Below are positions 50,043 to 61,200 of a stretch of DNA of 64,000 nucleotides, piece by piece. Location: assembly GCF_016734815.1 (NCBI RefSeq), contig NZ_JAERQF010000005.1:1-64000 (forward strand), written 5' to 3'. This stretch comes from Hymenobacter rubidus (GTDB lineage: Bacteria > Bacteroidota > Bacteroidia > Cytophagales > Hymenobacteraceae). Positions within the stretch are counted from its first letter, which is position 1, and every line of letters begins with the position of its first letter. Below the pieces are notes generated by a model that made no database searches, was not told where the DNA came from, and was given only the letters and a program-made list of their open reading frames with translations. The translations under genes were made by a program, and so were the position numbers.

Positions 50043-51200
50043 CTATGGCGCCGGAGCGGTGCGGAACCGCCGCAGAATAGCCGTGTGCGCAGGCTGCTCT
50101 ACCAGCTTGTAAAGCAGCACGGCAACAGCATAAAAAAACAGGAAAAAAGCGATAATATGCAAGCCAAAAGCCTTCTGCAGCAAGTCGGCAAATAAGCCTA
50201 CGTGAATGAGGTAGAAGGCGTAAGTGCTTTTGCCGAGCAGGTCGAGCGGTTTTGTCGAAAGCAGCTTCCGCAGCCAGGTATCCTCGTGGATAAGGCCGTG
50301 AAACAGCACCACAATGCTGGCGGACAGCGGACAATTGAATACGAGGCTGGCGCTAAGTTCCGCCGCCCAGTCGGGCAGCTGCAGAGTCGGCCAATGCACG
50401 AACGTGTGGCCGGTCGCGCACCAGATAATGAGCCCGATGCCCAGCAGCGTGGTGCCGCGGCGGGCGGGCGCATGGCCCCGCTTCCGCAGCCACAGCGCCA
50501 GCCCAATACCGGCCAGAAACTCCACGCAACGCCCGAAGTAGGTGAACTGCAACACGAAAGAAAAGGGCTGCATAAACCCCGCGTACAGCTGCCAGCGCGT
50601 GGCAATGAGCGTGAGCCCACCGCCCACGCCCACAATGCCCAGCGCCAGCACCGGCAGCAGCCAGGCCCGCCGGCGCAACAGCAGAAGCATAAACGGCGCC
50701 GAGGCATAAAACGACTCCTCCACCGTGAGCGACCAGGCCGTGGGCACGCCCACAAAGTAAAAGGATTGGAAAAATGCCCGCGTTAGGGTCAGGTTGGCGA
50801 CGACGGCCACTACTTTGTCGCGCACCGTAAACAGCTCGCCGAAGGTGTACCAGGTGAGCAGGTGCCCGGCCATGGCCGCGAAGGTGAGGGCCGTGAGCAG
50901 AAAGTAAAGCGGGTAGATGCGCGCAAAGCGGTTGAGCATGTACTGCCTGCCCCAGGCCAGCGACAGCTCCACCTGGCCCACGTACCGGGTGGTGATGACG
51001 AAGCCGCTCATCACGAAAAAGATGTTCAGCCCGATGCCCGTTCCCAGCACGGCGCCGAAAAGCTCGGTGAGCGGCGCAACGGGTTGCCCGTGCCCTTTGA
51101 AGGGGTTGAAGTGGTAGAAATACACCAAAGCCGCTGCCACTGCCCGCAGGCCCGTCAGGGCGGGGTAGTAGGCCGTGGCCCGTTGTGGGAGCGTACTCAT
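50043..51200 (-). CDS. Acyltransferase family 3 membrane protein
   Basis: The 385-residue integral membrane acyltransferase (OafA/YrhL-like) has about ten hydrophobic helices. Signature parts are YYPALTGLRAVAAALVYFYHF (N-terminal, with the catalytic-type His in YHF), FFVMSGFVITTRY, RFARIYPLYFLLT and LGKSTYAFYLIHVGLF near the end. It probably O-acetylates a surface polysaccharide or lipid. The chosen ATG starts STLPQRATAYYP, and a perfect TACTTTTG box lies about 80 bases upstream on the same strand. Confidence 0.88.
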   Translation of the reverse strand: MSTLPQRATAYYPALTGLRAVAAALVYFYHFNPFKGHGQPVAPLTELFGAVLGTGIGLNIFFVMSGFVITTRYVGQVELSLAWGRQYMLNRFARIYPLYFLLTALTFAAMAGHLLTWYTFGELFTVRDKVVAVVANLTLTRAFFQSFYFVGVPTAWSLTVEESFYASAPFMLLLLRRRAWLLPVLALGIVGVGGGLTLIATRWQLYAGFMQPFSFVLQFTYFGRCVEFLAGIGLALWLRKRGHAPARRGTTLLGIGLIIWCATGHTFVHWPTLQLPDWAAELSASLVFNCPLSASIVVLFHGLIHEDTWLRKLLSTKPLDLLGKSTYAFYLIHVGLFADLLQKAFGLHIIAFFLFFYAVAVLLYKLVEQPAHTAILRRFRTAPAP

Positions 51201-51280
51201 GCCTTGCTGCCGAGCCAATGGCGTTGGTAAAATTCCTGGTCAGGCATGGTTGCAGGCGGTAGCGGTTTCTGAATCTGCTT

Positions 51281-51288
51281 CAAAAGTA
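51281..51288 (-). promoter_or_regulatory. -7 promoter box TACTTTTG of the acyltransferase gene
   Basis: Exact TAnnTTTG match on the minus strand, about 80 bases upstream of the start codon. Confidence 0.5.
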
Positions 51289-51316
51289 CGCCCCAGCGCA
51301 CCGGGTCCGGCAGCCT

Positions 51317-53857
51317 TTACTGGGGCTGGGTTTCAGCCAGGAAGCGCGCCAGGTAGGGGGCGGTGCGGCTGTTCTTCGCGCGGGCTACTTCGGTGGACGG
51401 CCCGGCGGCTACCACGCGCCCACCGTCCTCGCCCGCACCGGGGCCAATGTCGATGACCCAATCGGAGCCGGCCACCACGCGCATGTCGTGCTCCACCACG
51501 ATGACGGTGTTGCCGGCGGCCACCAGGCCATCAAGCTGCACCATCAGCTTCTCGGTGTCGGACGGGTGCAGGCCGGTGGTGGGCTCGTCGAGCACGTAAA
51601 GCGTGTTGCCGCGGCCGATGCGCTGCAGCTCGGTGGCGAGCTTGATGCGCTGGGCCTCGCCGCCGCTCAGCTCGGTGGCGGGCTGGCCCAGGCGCAGGTA
51701 GCCCAGGCCCACTTCGCGCAGCACGGTGAGGGCGCGGTGGATGGCGGGCTCGTCGGCGAAGAACTCCCAGGCGTCGTCCACGGTCAAGCCCAACACTTCG
51801 GCAACGTTGCAGCCGCGGTACTGCACTTCCAGGGTTTTGGCGTTGTAGCGGGCGCCGTGGCACACCGGGCAGGGCGCGTACACGCTGGGCAAAAACAGCA
51901 GCTCCACCATCACGAAGCCTTCGCCGGAACAGTTCTCGCAGCGGCCCTTGGCCACGTTGAAGGAAAACCGACCGGCGTCGTAGCGGCGCTTGCGGGCCTC
52001 GGGCGTGGCGGCGAAGAGCTTGCGCACGTGGTCGAACAGGCCGGTGTAGGTGGCCATGTTGGAGCGCGGCGTACGGCCAATGGGCTTCTGGTCGACGCGC
52101 ACCAGGCGCTTTATTTTGTCCAGGCCGGCCGCAATCTGGCCGCCCAGCGTGGCCGGCGCGGGCGCGGCCAGCGGGTCGGTTTCCTCCTCTTCGGGCGCGA
52201 TGGCCTGGCCCAGGGATTCGGCCACCAGCTCCACCAGCACCTGGCTCACCAGGCTGGACTTGCCGGAACCCGACACGCCCGTCACCGTCGTGAACACGCC
52301 CAGCGGAAACGCCACGTCGAGGTTTTCAAGGTTGTTGCGCGTGATGCCGGTCAGCTTCAGCCAGCCGGTGGGTTGGCGCGGCGGCTGGGCCGGCAGCGCG
52401 GGGGGCTCGAAAAGAAACTGCCGCGTCTGCGAGGCTGCCACGCCTTTGAGGCCTTCGGGCGGGCCACTGTAGAGGATTTCGCCGCCTTTTTCGCCGGCGG
52501 CCGGGCCCACGTCCACCAACCAGTCGGCCTGGCGGATGACGTCCAAGTCGTGCTCCACCACAAACAGCGAATTGCCCGCGCTTTTGAGGCCGGCCAACGC
52601 TTTCAACAGCGCTTCAGTATCGGCCGGGTGCAGGCCGGCGCTGGGCTCATCGAGCACGTACACCACGCCGAAAAGGTTGGAATACAGCTGCGTGGCCAGG
52701 CGCAGACGCTGCAATTCGCCGGGCGAAAGCGTGGGCGTGCCGCGCTCCAATGACAAATACCCCAGGCCCAAATCGAGCAGCACCGTGAGGCGCGCGGCCA
52801 AATCCTCGGCAATGCGCCACGCCACAATGGCCTGCTCCGGGTGTTCTTTATCGTGCTTCTGCTTCCCGGCTTTGCCCTCGGCAAACGGCTGCAGCAGCGC
52901 CGCCAGCCGCTTGAGGGGCAGCCTTGACATCTCGGCAATGTCCAGCCCGGCGAAGCGTACCGACAGCGACTCCCGGCGTAGGCGCTTGCCGTGGCAGGTG
53001 GGGCAGTCGCCGCCCAGCATGTACTGGGCCACGCGCTTCTTCATCAGGGGGCTGTGGGTGGTGGCGAAGGTGTGCAGCACGTAGCGTTTCACCCCCGTGA
53101 AGGTGCCCATGTAGTTGGGCGGCTCGCGGCGCTTGATGGCGCGCTGGGTTTGCTCGGGCGAGTAGCCGGGGTACACCGGCAGCACGGGTTGCTCCTCGGT
53201 GAAGAGAATCCAGTCCCGGTCTTTCTGCGGCAGGTCTTTCCACGGCGTGTCCACGTCATAGCCCATGCTCACCAGAATATCGCGCTGGTTCTGGCCGCCC
53301 CAGGCCTGGGGCCACGCCGCAATGGCTCGCTCGCGGATGGTGAGCGTGGGGTCGGGCACCATGCTCTGCTCGGTGACTTCGTACACGCGGCCCAGGCCGT
53401 GGCAAGTGGGGCAGGCCCCCTCGGCCGTGTTGGGCGAAAAAGCTTCGGCGTAGATGATGCCCTGACCCGCCGGATAGTCACCAGCCCGCGAGTACAGCAT
53501 CCGCAGCAGGTTGGAAAGCGTCGTGACCGAGCCCACCGACGAGCGCGTGCTGGGCGCGCCGCGCTGCTGCTGCAGGGCCACGGCCGGCGGCAGCCCCTCA
53601 ATGGCCGTCACCTCCGGCACCGCCATCTGATGAAACAGCCGCCGCGCGTAGGGCGACACCGACTCCAGGTAGCGGCGCTGGGCCTCGGCGTAGAGCGTGC
53701 CAAACGCCAGGCTGGATTTGCCCGAGCCCGACACGCCCGTGAACACCACCAGCGCATCGCGCGGGATGTCAACGTCGACGTTTTTGAGGTTGTGCTCGCG
53801 GGCGCCGCGCACCCGCACGAAACCGGAAAAGTCTTGGGAAGAACCGGAGGAAGGCAT
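51317..53857 (-). CDS. Short UvrA-like ABC ATPase (UvrA2 type)
   Basis: The 846-residue protein is shorter than housekeeping UvrA (about 940). It has two ABC ATPase modules with Walker [11 protein letters not shown] at residues 41-50 and again at about 530, and zinc-finger-like [16 protein letters not shown] and CENCSGEGF...CPVCHG pairs. The ABC signatures are [12 protein letters not shown] (first, with Pro in place of Gly) and [12 protein letters not shown] (second). Its length fits the class II UvrA paralogues that lack the UvrB-binding domain and are linked to DNA-intercalating drug tolerance. It is a single gene. Confidence 0.88.
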   Translation of the reverse strand: MPSSGSSQDFSGFVRVRGAREHNLKNVDVDIPRDALVVFTGVSGSGKSSLAFGTLYAEAQRRYLESVSPYARRLFHQMAVPEVTAIEGLPPAVALQQQRGAPSTRSSVGSVTTLSNLLRMLYSRAGDYPAGQGIIYAEAFSPNTAEGACPTCHGLGRVYEVTEQSMVPDPTLTIRERAIAAWPQAWGGQNQRDILVSMGYDVDTPWKDLPQKDRDWILFTEEQPVLPVYPGYSPEQTQRAIKRREPPNYMGTFTGVKRYVLHTFATTHSPLMKKRVAQYMLGGDCPTCHGKRLRRESLSVRFAGLDIAEMSRLPLKRLAALLQPFAEGKAGKQKHDKEHPEQAIVAWRIAEDLAARLTVLLDLGLGYLSLERGTPTLSPGELQRLRLATQLYSNLFGVVYVLDEPSAGLHPADTEALLKALAGLKSAGNSLFVVEHDLDVIRQADWLVDVGPAAGEKGGEILYSGPPEGLKGVAASQTRQFLFEPPALPAQPPRQPTGWLKLTGITRNNLENLDVAFPLGVFTTVTGVSGSGKSSLVSQVLVELVAESLGQAIAPEEEETDPLAAPAPATLGGQIAAGLDKIKRLVRVDQKPIGRTPRSNMATYTGLFDHVRKLFAATPEARKRRYDAGRFSFNVAKGRCENCSGEGFVMVELLFLPSVYAPCPVCHGARYNAKTLEVQYRGCNVAEVLGLTVDDAWEFFADEPAIHRALTVLREVGLGYLRLGQPATELSGGEAQRIKLATELQRIGRGNTLYVLDEPTTGLHPSDTEKLMVQLDGLVAAGNTVIVVEHDMRVVAGSDWVIDIGPGAGEDGGRVVAAGPSTEVARAKNSRTAPYLARFLAETQPQ

Positions 53858-54181
53858 AAATGGAAAGCGGTAGCGGGACTATAATAAACCCTGCATACGT
53901 AGCCAGCGCCAGAAGTACGAAATCAACACCGAAAGGAGCCTCCTGCTACAAGTCAGAATGAGAACTGAGGTATGCAAAAGGCTGATATCTTTTACGACAT
54001 TTTCACCGGAATGAGTTTGCTCCTTATTGTATCGTAAAATAATAGTACTATCGTATTAAAATTGAAGATGTTTAGGTATTCTATTTCCGAGCGGGCCCCA
54101 AAGCAGGTGGCCAGCTTTAAGACAGCCTTCTTAATCTTAAACAGCTTCGTTATTGTAATATAAACCTGCGTTGTTCAAAGC
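53858..54181. other. A/T-rich gene-free stretch
   Basis: The stretch is clearly lower in GC than its surroundings, with segments such as ATCGTAAAATAATAGTAC. I saw no open frame, inverted repeat or perfect -7 box. It probably carries the promoter of the lipoprotein gene and may mark a foreign insertion. Confidence 0.5.
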
Positions 54182-54943
54182 ATGACTTCCTTTCGAGAAG
54201 AACTCTACCGATTGAAATATTGGGGTACCGCCGCCGTCATGGCACTTCTAACTGCGGGGTGTTCCGTATATACCCCCACGCTCATCCAGGCCCCGATGGT
54301 ATATAAGCGCAACCAAGCTGAGGTAGCAATATCCTATCATTTTCCCACTCAATTTGAGGTGAGCGGGGCCTATGCTCCTCTCAAAAACATACTGGTAACT
54401 GGTAATATTGCCCATCATCCAGACTTTAACCTTATCACCTCAGGCAATAACCATTATTATGGTACCGAGGGTGATATGGGGCTGGGGCTGTACACGACCT
54501 TTGGCAAGAGCCATTGGTACGCGGGTGTGCTGGGAGGGTATGGGTTTTCCGCGTCGTTTATCCGCTTTGATAGTACTCGTACACAACCCGCTGATGAATA
54601 CCGCAGCCACCACTCCTATGCTTATGCCCAACCATACCTGGCATGGCATAACAACAAGGGAATAAGCATTGGGGCGGCGGCCCGACAGACTGCTTTACAT
54701 TTCAGTCAATTGGAATTTAATAACCAACCCGTGACCTTTCCCGTGGCGACTCGTTTCCAAACGTGTTTACTATTCTTGGAATTGCATGGAAACGATGACA
54801 TCGTTTCAGATGATGATATTTACGGTCGTTTCCAAATAGGATATTCATTTCCGCAGCATCAGCAGCCTCCTGTGGGCGAGCTTCACTCGTTGCCAAGCTC
54901 GAATGTAATTATCGGCATTAGCCTGGTGTGCCCTATTCACTAG
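54182..54943 (+). CDS. Predicted outer-membrane beta-barrel lipoprotein
   Basis: The 253-residue protein has a hydrophobic N-terminus with a lipobox (LLTAGC, Cys about 27). It continues with alternating strands typical of a small beta-barrel (VAISYHFPTQFEVSGAYAPLKNILVTGNIAHH, MGLGLYTTF, WYAGVLGGYGFSASF, AYAQPYLAWHN, ISIGAAARQTALHF) and ends in strand NVIIGISLVCPIH. I do not recognise the family. Base composition is A/T-richer than the neighbourhood, which suggests horizontal origin or a poorly expressed gene. It is preceded by a 320-base A/T-rich gap and followed by a gene-free stretch. Confidence 0.65.
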   Translation: MTSFREELYRLKYWGTAAVMALLTAGCSVYTPTLIQAPMVYKRNQAEVAISYHFPTQFEVSGAYAPLKNILVTGNIAHHPDFNLITSGNNHYYGTEGDMGLGLYTTFGKSHWYAGVLGGYGFSASFIRFDSTRTQPADEYRSHHSYAYAQPYLAWHNNKGISIGAAARQTALHFSQLEFNNQPVTFPVATRFQTCLLFLELHGNDDIVSDDDIYGRFQIGYSFPQHQQPPVGELHSLPSSNVIIGISLVCPIH

Positions 54944-55152
54944 TAAGCTAAATCAAATAGCGCCTTATGGTGTGAAGGTAAATCAAAGCTTACATCGCGC
55001 TTTATTTAGGAATGGGCCCATGTGAAGCAGTATGGACGCTTTGCAGCACAACAGTCTTACTGTAGCGGGGCTTTTTGCGCAATTACAACCAGTCAAAACT
55101 GTTTCGTTTACCAATTCAATTGCTGCTACCACATGCGCAGCAGTTCAAACAA

Positions 55153-55184
55153 AAAAAGGTCCCGGCTATTGCCGGGACCTTTTT
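55153..55184. terminator. Bidirectional terminator before the giant T9SS gene
   Basis: AAAAGGTCCCGGC/GCCGGGACCTTTT form a 13-bp-plus stem with T-runs on both strands. On the minus strand it lies 25 bases after the stop of the giant gene. Confidence 0.9.
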
Positions 55185-55208
55185 AGCAGTTCGTGAGCAA
55201 CGCCGAAC

Positions 55209-58200
55209 TTATTCCACTGTGATGCGGCGGGTCAGGGTTTCGTTGCCGGCTTGCAGGCGCAGCATGTACATGCCGGTGGCCAGGCCCGTTACGTCGAGCG
55301 TAAGGCGGGTGCCGGTGGCGGGCAGCGCTGCTTGCTGTTGCCGCACCGTCTGGCCCAGCACGCTCAGCAGGGTGGCCTGCACGGTGGCGGCCCCGCGCAC
55401 GGCCGGCACCAGCACGGTCACCGTCTGGTGGGCCGGGTTCGGGAACACGCTCACGGTAGCGGCACTCAGGCCCGGTGCGGTAGCCAGCGGGCCAACGGTG
55501 GGCGTCAGGTTGAGGTAGAAGCGGCCGGTGGCCGGCGCCGTGGCTACGGCCGTGAAGCGGTAGGCGGGGTGCAGGCGCAGGTCGGTACGCTGGCCGCTTA
55601 GCACGTCGATGAGCACCACGTCGAGGTTGGCCGGCAGGTTGAGCAGGCTGGCCGCGCTCAGGGTGTAGGTGCCCGAAGTAGGCACGGCCACGTGCAGCGG
55701 AATCACCGTGGCGGAGGCGAGGCTGCCCACCGGCAGGCCGTTGATGGCCAGTGCCGTGGCCGTGGCCGGGCCTTCCGACGAGAGGTTCAGGCCGCTGGGG
55801 TTGGCCAGCTTCACGGCGTCGTACACGGCATCAACTCCGTTGGTGGCTCCGGCCTGCATGTACAGGTAGGCGGCGTCGGGCTGGCCCGTAGGTGCTTCGG
55901 GCGTGCCGGCCTGGAGCTGCAGCTCCAGTTTGGGCCGCAGGTCGTTGCCGCGCTGGAACGTGGGGTCGGTGGTGCGGAACTCGGTCACGCGGGCTGCATT
56001 GCCAATGGTGAGCGTGGTGGCCGCCGTGGTGCGCACAAAGAAGCCCTGGCTGCTGGGCACTATCGGGCTGCCGTCGCCCACCCCGTTGGTGTAGGTGCGG
56101 TACGAGCCCGCATACTGCCCCGTGGAGGTGAACACGTACATGGCCGCGTCGAGGCCGGCGGGGCGGGGCACCAGGCTCCAGTCGAGGGGCGCGGCGTAGG
56201 GGTTGCCCACCAGCTGCCAGCCGGGCTCGGCGCTGGGCGTGAAGCTCAGCGGCAGGTTCAGGGTGCTGTTGTAGAGCTGGCCCACGAAGTCAACCTTCTC
56301 CGTGCCCGGGATATTCACCGTGTAGCCACGGCCGGTCACCAGGTTGCCACTCGGCGAGAACCAGCCTTTGTCAAAGGGACCGTAGTTGCTGCCGACCGTG
56401 GCCACGCGGTTTTCGTCGTAGCCATACACCGTGGGGAAGGGCGACACCCCGCCCGGCTGCGCCGCCGTGTTGTAGGCCGAATTCAGCGTGGGCGTGAAGC
56501 GGGTGGTGGTCAGGTCCGAGAACGGGGCGTTGATAACCGGCGAGCTGTAGTGGCGGTAGCCGGCGCCGGGGTTACTGGCGGGGTCGATGTAGCGCTGCAC
56601 CGTCACGTTGCCGGTCATGGTGGGCGCGTTCGCGTCGTTGTAGCGCACCAGCGCCGTGCCCTGGGCCGAGGATAGCAGCGTGCAGGCCATGCCCCCGGTG
56701 TTGAAGGCGGCGTTGGCTTCCAGTACCTGGGCAATGTCCACCGCCTGGCTAAGCGTGAGCAGCTGGCCCACGTTGCCGAGGTAGCGCACCTGGGCGGGCA
56801 GGCCCGGCCCGGTCACCTGCGCTTGCAGGCCATCGTAGATGTAGCTGGCGTCGGGGCTGAAGGTGCGGGAACCGTCGACCTGAACGCTGCCGGTGTTGCC
56901 GCTTCGGCTAATGCCGGCCGGGTCGCACACGCGCAGGGTGGCGCCGGCTTGCAGCTGGAAGCTGCCCGTGCCGCTCACCAGGGCACAGCCGCTGGCAGCG
57001 TGCGTGTCGAGCGTGCCGCCAGTGCCTACGCTCATGGTGCCGGTTACCGTCAGGCCACCCGTCAGGTGCAGCGTGCCGCCGGGCATGATGGTTACGTTGC
57101 GGTAGCTGCCACCGGCCAGGGTCTGGTTGGTGCTCACCACCAGGTCGGGCAGGGCGGTGCCGAGCACGGTGTACGCATCGCCGACCAGCTTGAGCGCCTC
57201 CCGGTTGTTGGTCGTGTCCTGGGCCAGCACGAAGAAATCGTAGCGGGAGTTGGACTGACCGGTGAAGGCGTAGCTGGTAGTGGCAATGTTCTGGGCCACC
57301 GGCTGGAAGGGCCCGCCGTCCTGGCTGGCGTACAGGTCGTAGGAGAGCAGGCCCGAACCACCGGTATCGTCCGAAGCGGTCCAGGACAGCGGCACGGTGG
57401 CGCCGGGCGTGGTGGCCGGCAGCGCGGCCAGCTGCGAGGTGGGCGCCACGGCGTCGAGCACGTTCTTCCAGCGGTTGGTGGCCAGCGGCGGGTTCGTGTC
57501 GAACACGATGGAGGCCTGGGCCGCCAGCGTATCACCGGTCACGGCCGTGGGGCTGGCCTTGATGGTATAGTTCACAAAACCCTGGCCGCGGCCCGTCGAG
57601 TCGTTCAGCAAGAGGAAGCCCTTGTTGGGGTCGAGCGGAGCCACGCCGGTGGCGGGGTCAATGGTTTCGAACTGCCAAATCAGGCGGCGGCCCACCACGT
57701 CCACGGTGCCCACCACGCGCACGTCGTAGCCCAACGAATCGGGCATGTTCAGCAGGGAGGTGTAGGAGCTGGAGTTGGCCGGCGCCTGGAAGGTGTAAGT
57801 AGCCCAGCCAAACGAACCCAGGCGGAACTGCTGCGGGTCGTAGGCCGCGCTCAGCGGCACAATCACGCGCACCACCTGCGCCGGGGCCGTGGCCAGATGG
57901 GGGTCGTTCTCAAACTGCACCTGGTAGCTCAGGCGCTGCTGGGCGCCCACCATCTTGCGGCGGCCCGCGCCGGTGGGGCCGGCAATCAGGTTGGGGTCGG
58001 AGGAGCCCACAATCTGGGTGCAGCTTACCCCGCGGCCCTTGTAGGTAAACACAATGGAGTCGGCGCAGCCCACCAAAGCCGCTGGGTACGAGTTGGCACT
58101 GAAGGGGTTGGGGCGGAAGGGGCGCACGCATTCGGTGACGCCCCAGTTGCCGCACACGCCCCCTGGAATGGCAATGCTGGCCGAGGTAGCCGTGTAGCCG

Positions 58201-61200
58201 GTGCGCAGGCGCCCAACCCGCAGCGCGGCCGTGTCGAGCAGGCCGGCGCGCACATAGTAGCGGCGCAGGCTGTCCTGCCAGGCGGTGGCGTTGGCGGCCA
58301 GCGAGGCCACCCCGGCGGGGTAGCTGGCCGGGGCGGCCAGCACGGCCGCCCGGTAGCGGTCGATGAAGTCCAGGGTCTGGCGGGTGTACCACTCCTCGGT
58401 CAGGGCGGCCTGGTTCCACACCACCGGCAGGCCGCCGAGGCGGTTCGGGGTCAGGCGCAGGTTCACCTGAATGATTTCACCCGGCCGCAGGTCCGTGGCC
58501 ACGAAGGGCAGCACTTCGGTCAGGCCATCGTCCATTCGGTTGCGGGGCGTAGCACTGCCGGCCGTGCCGGGTGTAAAGTCGCTCTTCTTGCGCACGTTGG
58601 GCGTGTGGGTGATAACCGGGCTCTGGCCGGGCGGCAGCTCGTACTGGAATTCCCAATAAGGCACGTCCACGTTCGAGTTGTTTTGCAGGAAGTAGGTCCA
58701 GTTGGCGTTGGTGCCGATGCGTACCGTTTGCGGAATGATGGTGGCAAAGTCCACGTTCAGCGGACGGGCCGGCTCCACGGTCAGGCCATCGGTGAGCTGC
58801 ACGCGGGTGCCGTTGTTGTCGGCCACCACGTTGTACACGCCTACGCTCAGCGTGTCGAGGCGCCAGCGCAACGTCACCTCCGTGCTGTTGCGGAACTTCA
58901 GCACCTGGGCCTCGGCCCGGATGGCCGGGCTGCTGCCTTTGGTGAGGTAGAAGCGTGTGGCCGGGTAGCCGGTGGGGCCGGTGCGCAGGCGGCGGAAGCC
59001 GGCGCCCAGCACCTGGGTGGTCACGCGGCCGCGGCCCACCCGGTTGGCCGTAATGCTGCGCACCTGGAAGCCCAGGGTGTCGGCATACAGCGTGGCCGTT
59101 TGCAGGCCGGGGTACACGTAAGGCGTTTTCACCAGCACGTAGTAGGGCAGCGGGCCGGTGGTGGGCACCAGAATTTCCTGGCTCGTGCTCACCTGGTTCA
59201 GGTAAATGAAGTCGTAGTCGGCCGGCGTGGGGGGGCGGCCGTAGGCCACGTACATCTCGTTCTGGCCAAAGCTCTGGTTGCTGGTCAGGGTCAGCACCAT
59301 GTCTTTGTTGGCCGAAGGCGTCACGCGGTAGTACACCACCGAGTCCTTCATGAGCGGGAAGCTGGTGGGCGTGCGCAGGGGCAGGTCGTCCACGTCAATG
59401 GCGAGGCGGTTGGCCGCGTCGGTCACGTTGTTGTTGGCCGCCGGGCTGCTGGGCAGGCCTTCGTAGATGTCGTTAAACAGGTTAGTGGCCATCAGGCCGT
59501 GGTAGCTGCCGGGCTGGATGCCCTGCAGGCGCGAGCGCACCACGCCGGGTATGGTCTGGTTGGGCGTGATGGTGACGTTGCGGGTCTGGGTGGCGAAGAG
59601 CTGGTCCACGGCCCCGTCCACCACGGCGTCCTGGCTCAGGTAGAGGCCGTCCTTGAGCTGGCCCACGGCGTTGTTCACGCCCTGGTTTTTCACGTTGTAG
59701 TGCACGGTCATTACCTGGCCCAGCTTGCGCGTGGCTGGCACCGTCACGCTGGTCACGAGCAGGTCGGCCGGCAGCGGCACCCGAATGAGCAGGCTGCCCT
59801 GCACCACGTTGTTGAGCTCCTGTTGGTGCTCGTACACCACGCCATACTGCACGGCCCCGCCCCACAGCTGCACGGGGTAGTAGCCATTCGCCCCCGGCGT
59901 GATGTCGGTGACGAGGAAGACGTAGTAGTTGCCCGATAAATACGCCGGTATCGTAGCTGTAATTGAGCCCGAATAGCTGGCCCCGGCGGCCAACGTGCCG
60001 GGGTGGCGGAAGGTGCCAATGCGCACCACCGAGCCATTCACCGACGGCGAAGTGCTGAGGTACACGCCATCGTCCCAGTCGCCTTCCAGCGTGGTGCCCA
60101 CGCCCTGGTTGCGAATGGTGTAGGGAATGGTCACCTGCTGCCCGGCTACCACGTCGATGGGCAGAGTATAGGCGGTCGGAATCAGGTCGCAGGGCGGCGT
60201 GAGCAGGATGGGCAGCGCCGAGGTGCGCACGTTGTTGGCCGGGTTGGTATCCACCAGCACGCTGGAGACGGTGCCGCTGCAGTAGCCGCGTCCGTCGCGC
60301 ACGCCGGTTTTGCCGATGACGTAGAAGTTGCCCTGCAAGCCGTGGGGCAGCCGCACCGTGGCGGTGCCGGTGTAGTTAGCCCCAATGGCCAGGTCGCCGT
60401 TGCGCGTGACGGTGGTCAGGCGCAGGTCGCTGGCGTCGAGGATGGCGTCGGTCGAGAGGTAAAACTCATCGCTCCAGCCCGTGGCCAGGGTGCGGAAGGC
60501 GCCCTGGTTGTCCACGCTGTAGTTCAGCCCAATGGTCTGGCCCGAATACGCCGTGCCGGTGGTGCTCAGCGCCGTCAGGCGCAGGTCGTCGGAGTAGCGG
60601 TAGGTGATGGCAAAGCGCTGGTCGTTGTTGTTCTCAAACGTGTATTCGTACACCTGATTGCCGTTGTCGGTGCGCAGCACCAGCTCGTAGCTGCCGGGGT
60701 CGATGTAGCGCGGAATGGTCAGCGTCATCGAGCCCGAGTAGGAAGCGCCCACAGCCAGCGGGCCCGTGTGGGTAGCGGTGCCAATGGGGGACTGGCAATT
60801 CACGCTGTTGATTGGAATCGAGCCGCCGGGCGTCACCAGCCACACGGCGTCGGTCCAGGTGCCGTTGGCCGGGCCCACGGCGGTGCTGTTGTTGCGCACC
60901 GTGTAGTTCAGCGTGAAGGTCTGGAACGCGTCAATGGTGGTCGGGCCGGTGAAGGCCGTGGGCTGCAGGTCGGCATAAGTCAGGGTCACGTTCACGACGC
61001 CCGAGCGGCGCATGTTGTTGCCCTCGTAGGTGTATTCAAACACGTTGCCGCGGGCCGAACCCGCCACGTAGTCGGCCATGCCATATACGTAGTAAGTGCC
61101 CGACAAGCCGTTCGGAATGTTCAGCGTCACGGTGCGGCGGTAGTGGTGCTGCACGCCCAGGGTATCGCCGTTGAACACGCTCAGCGCGCCCACTGGAATA

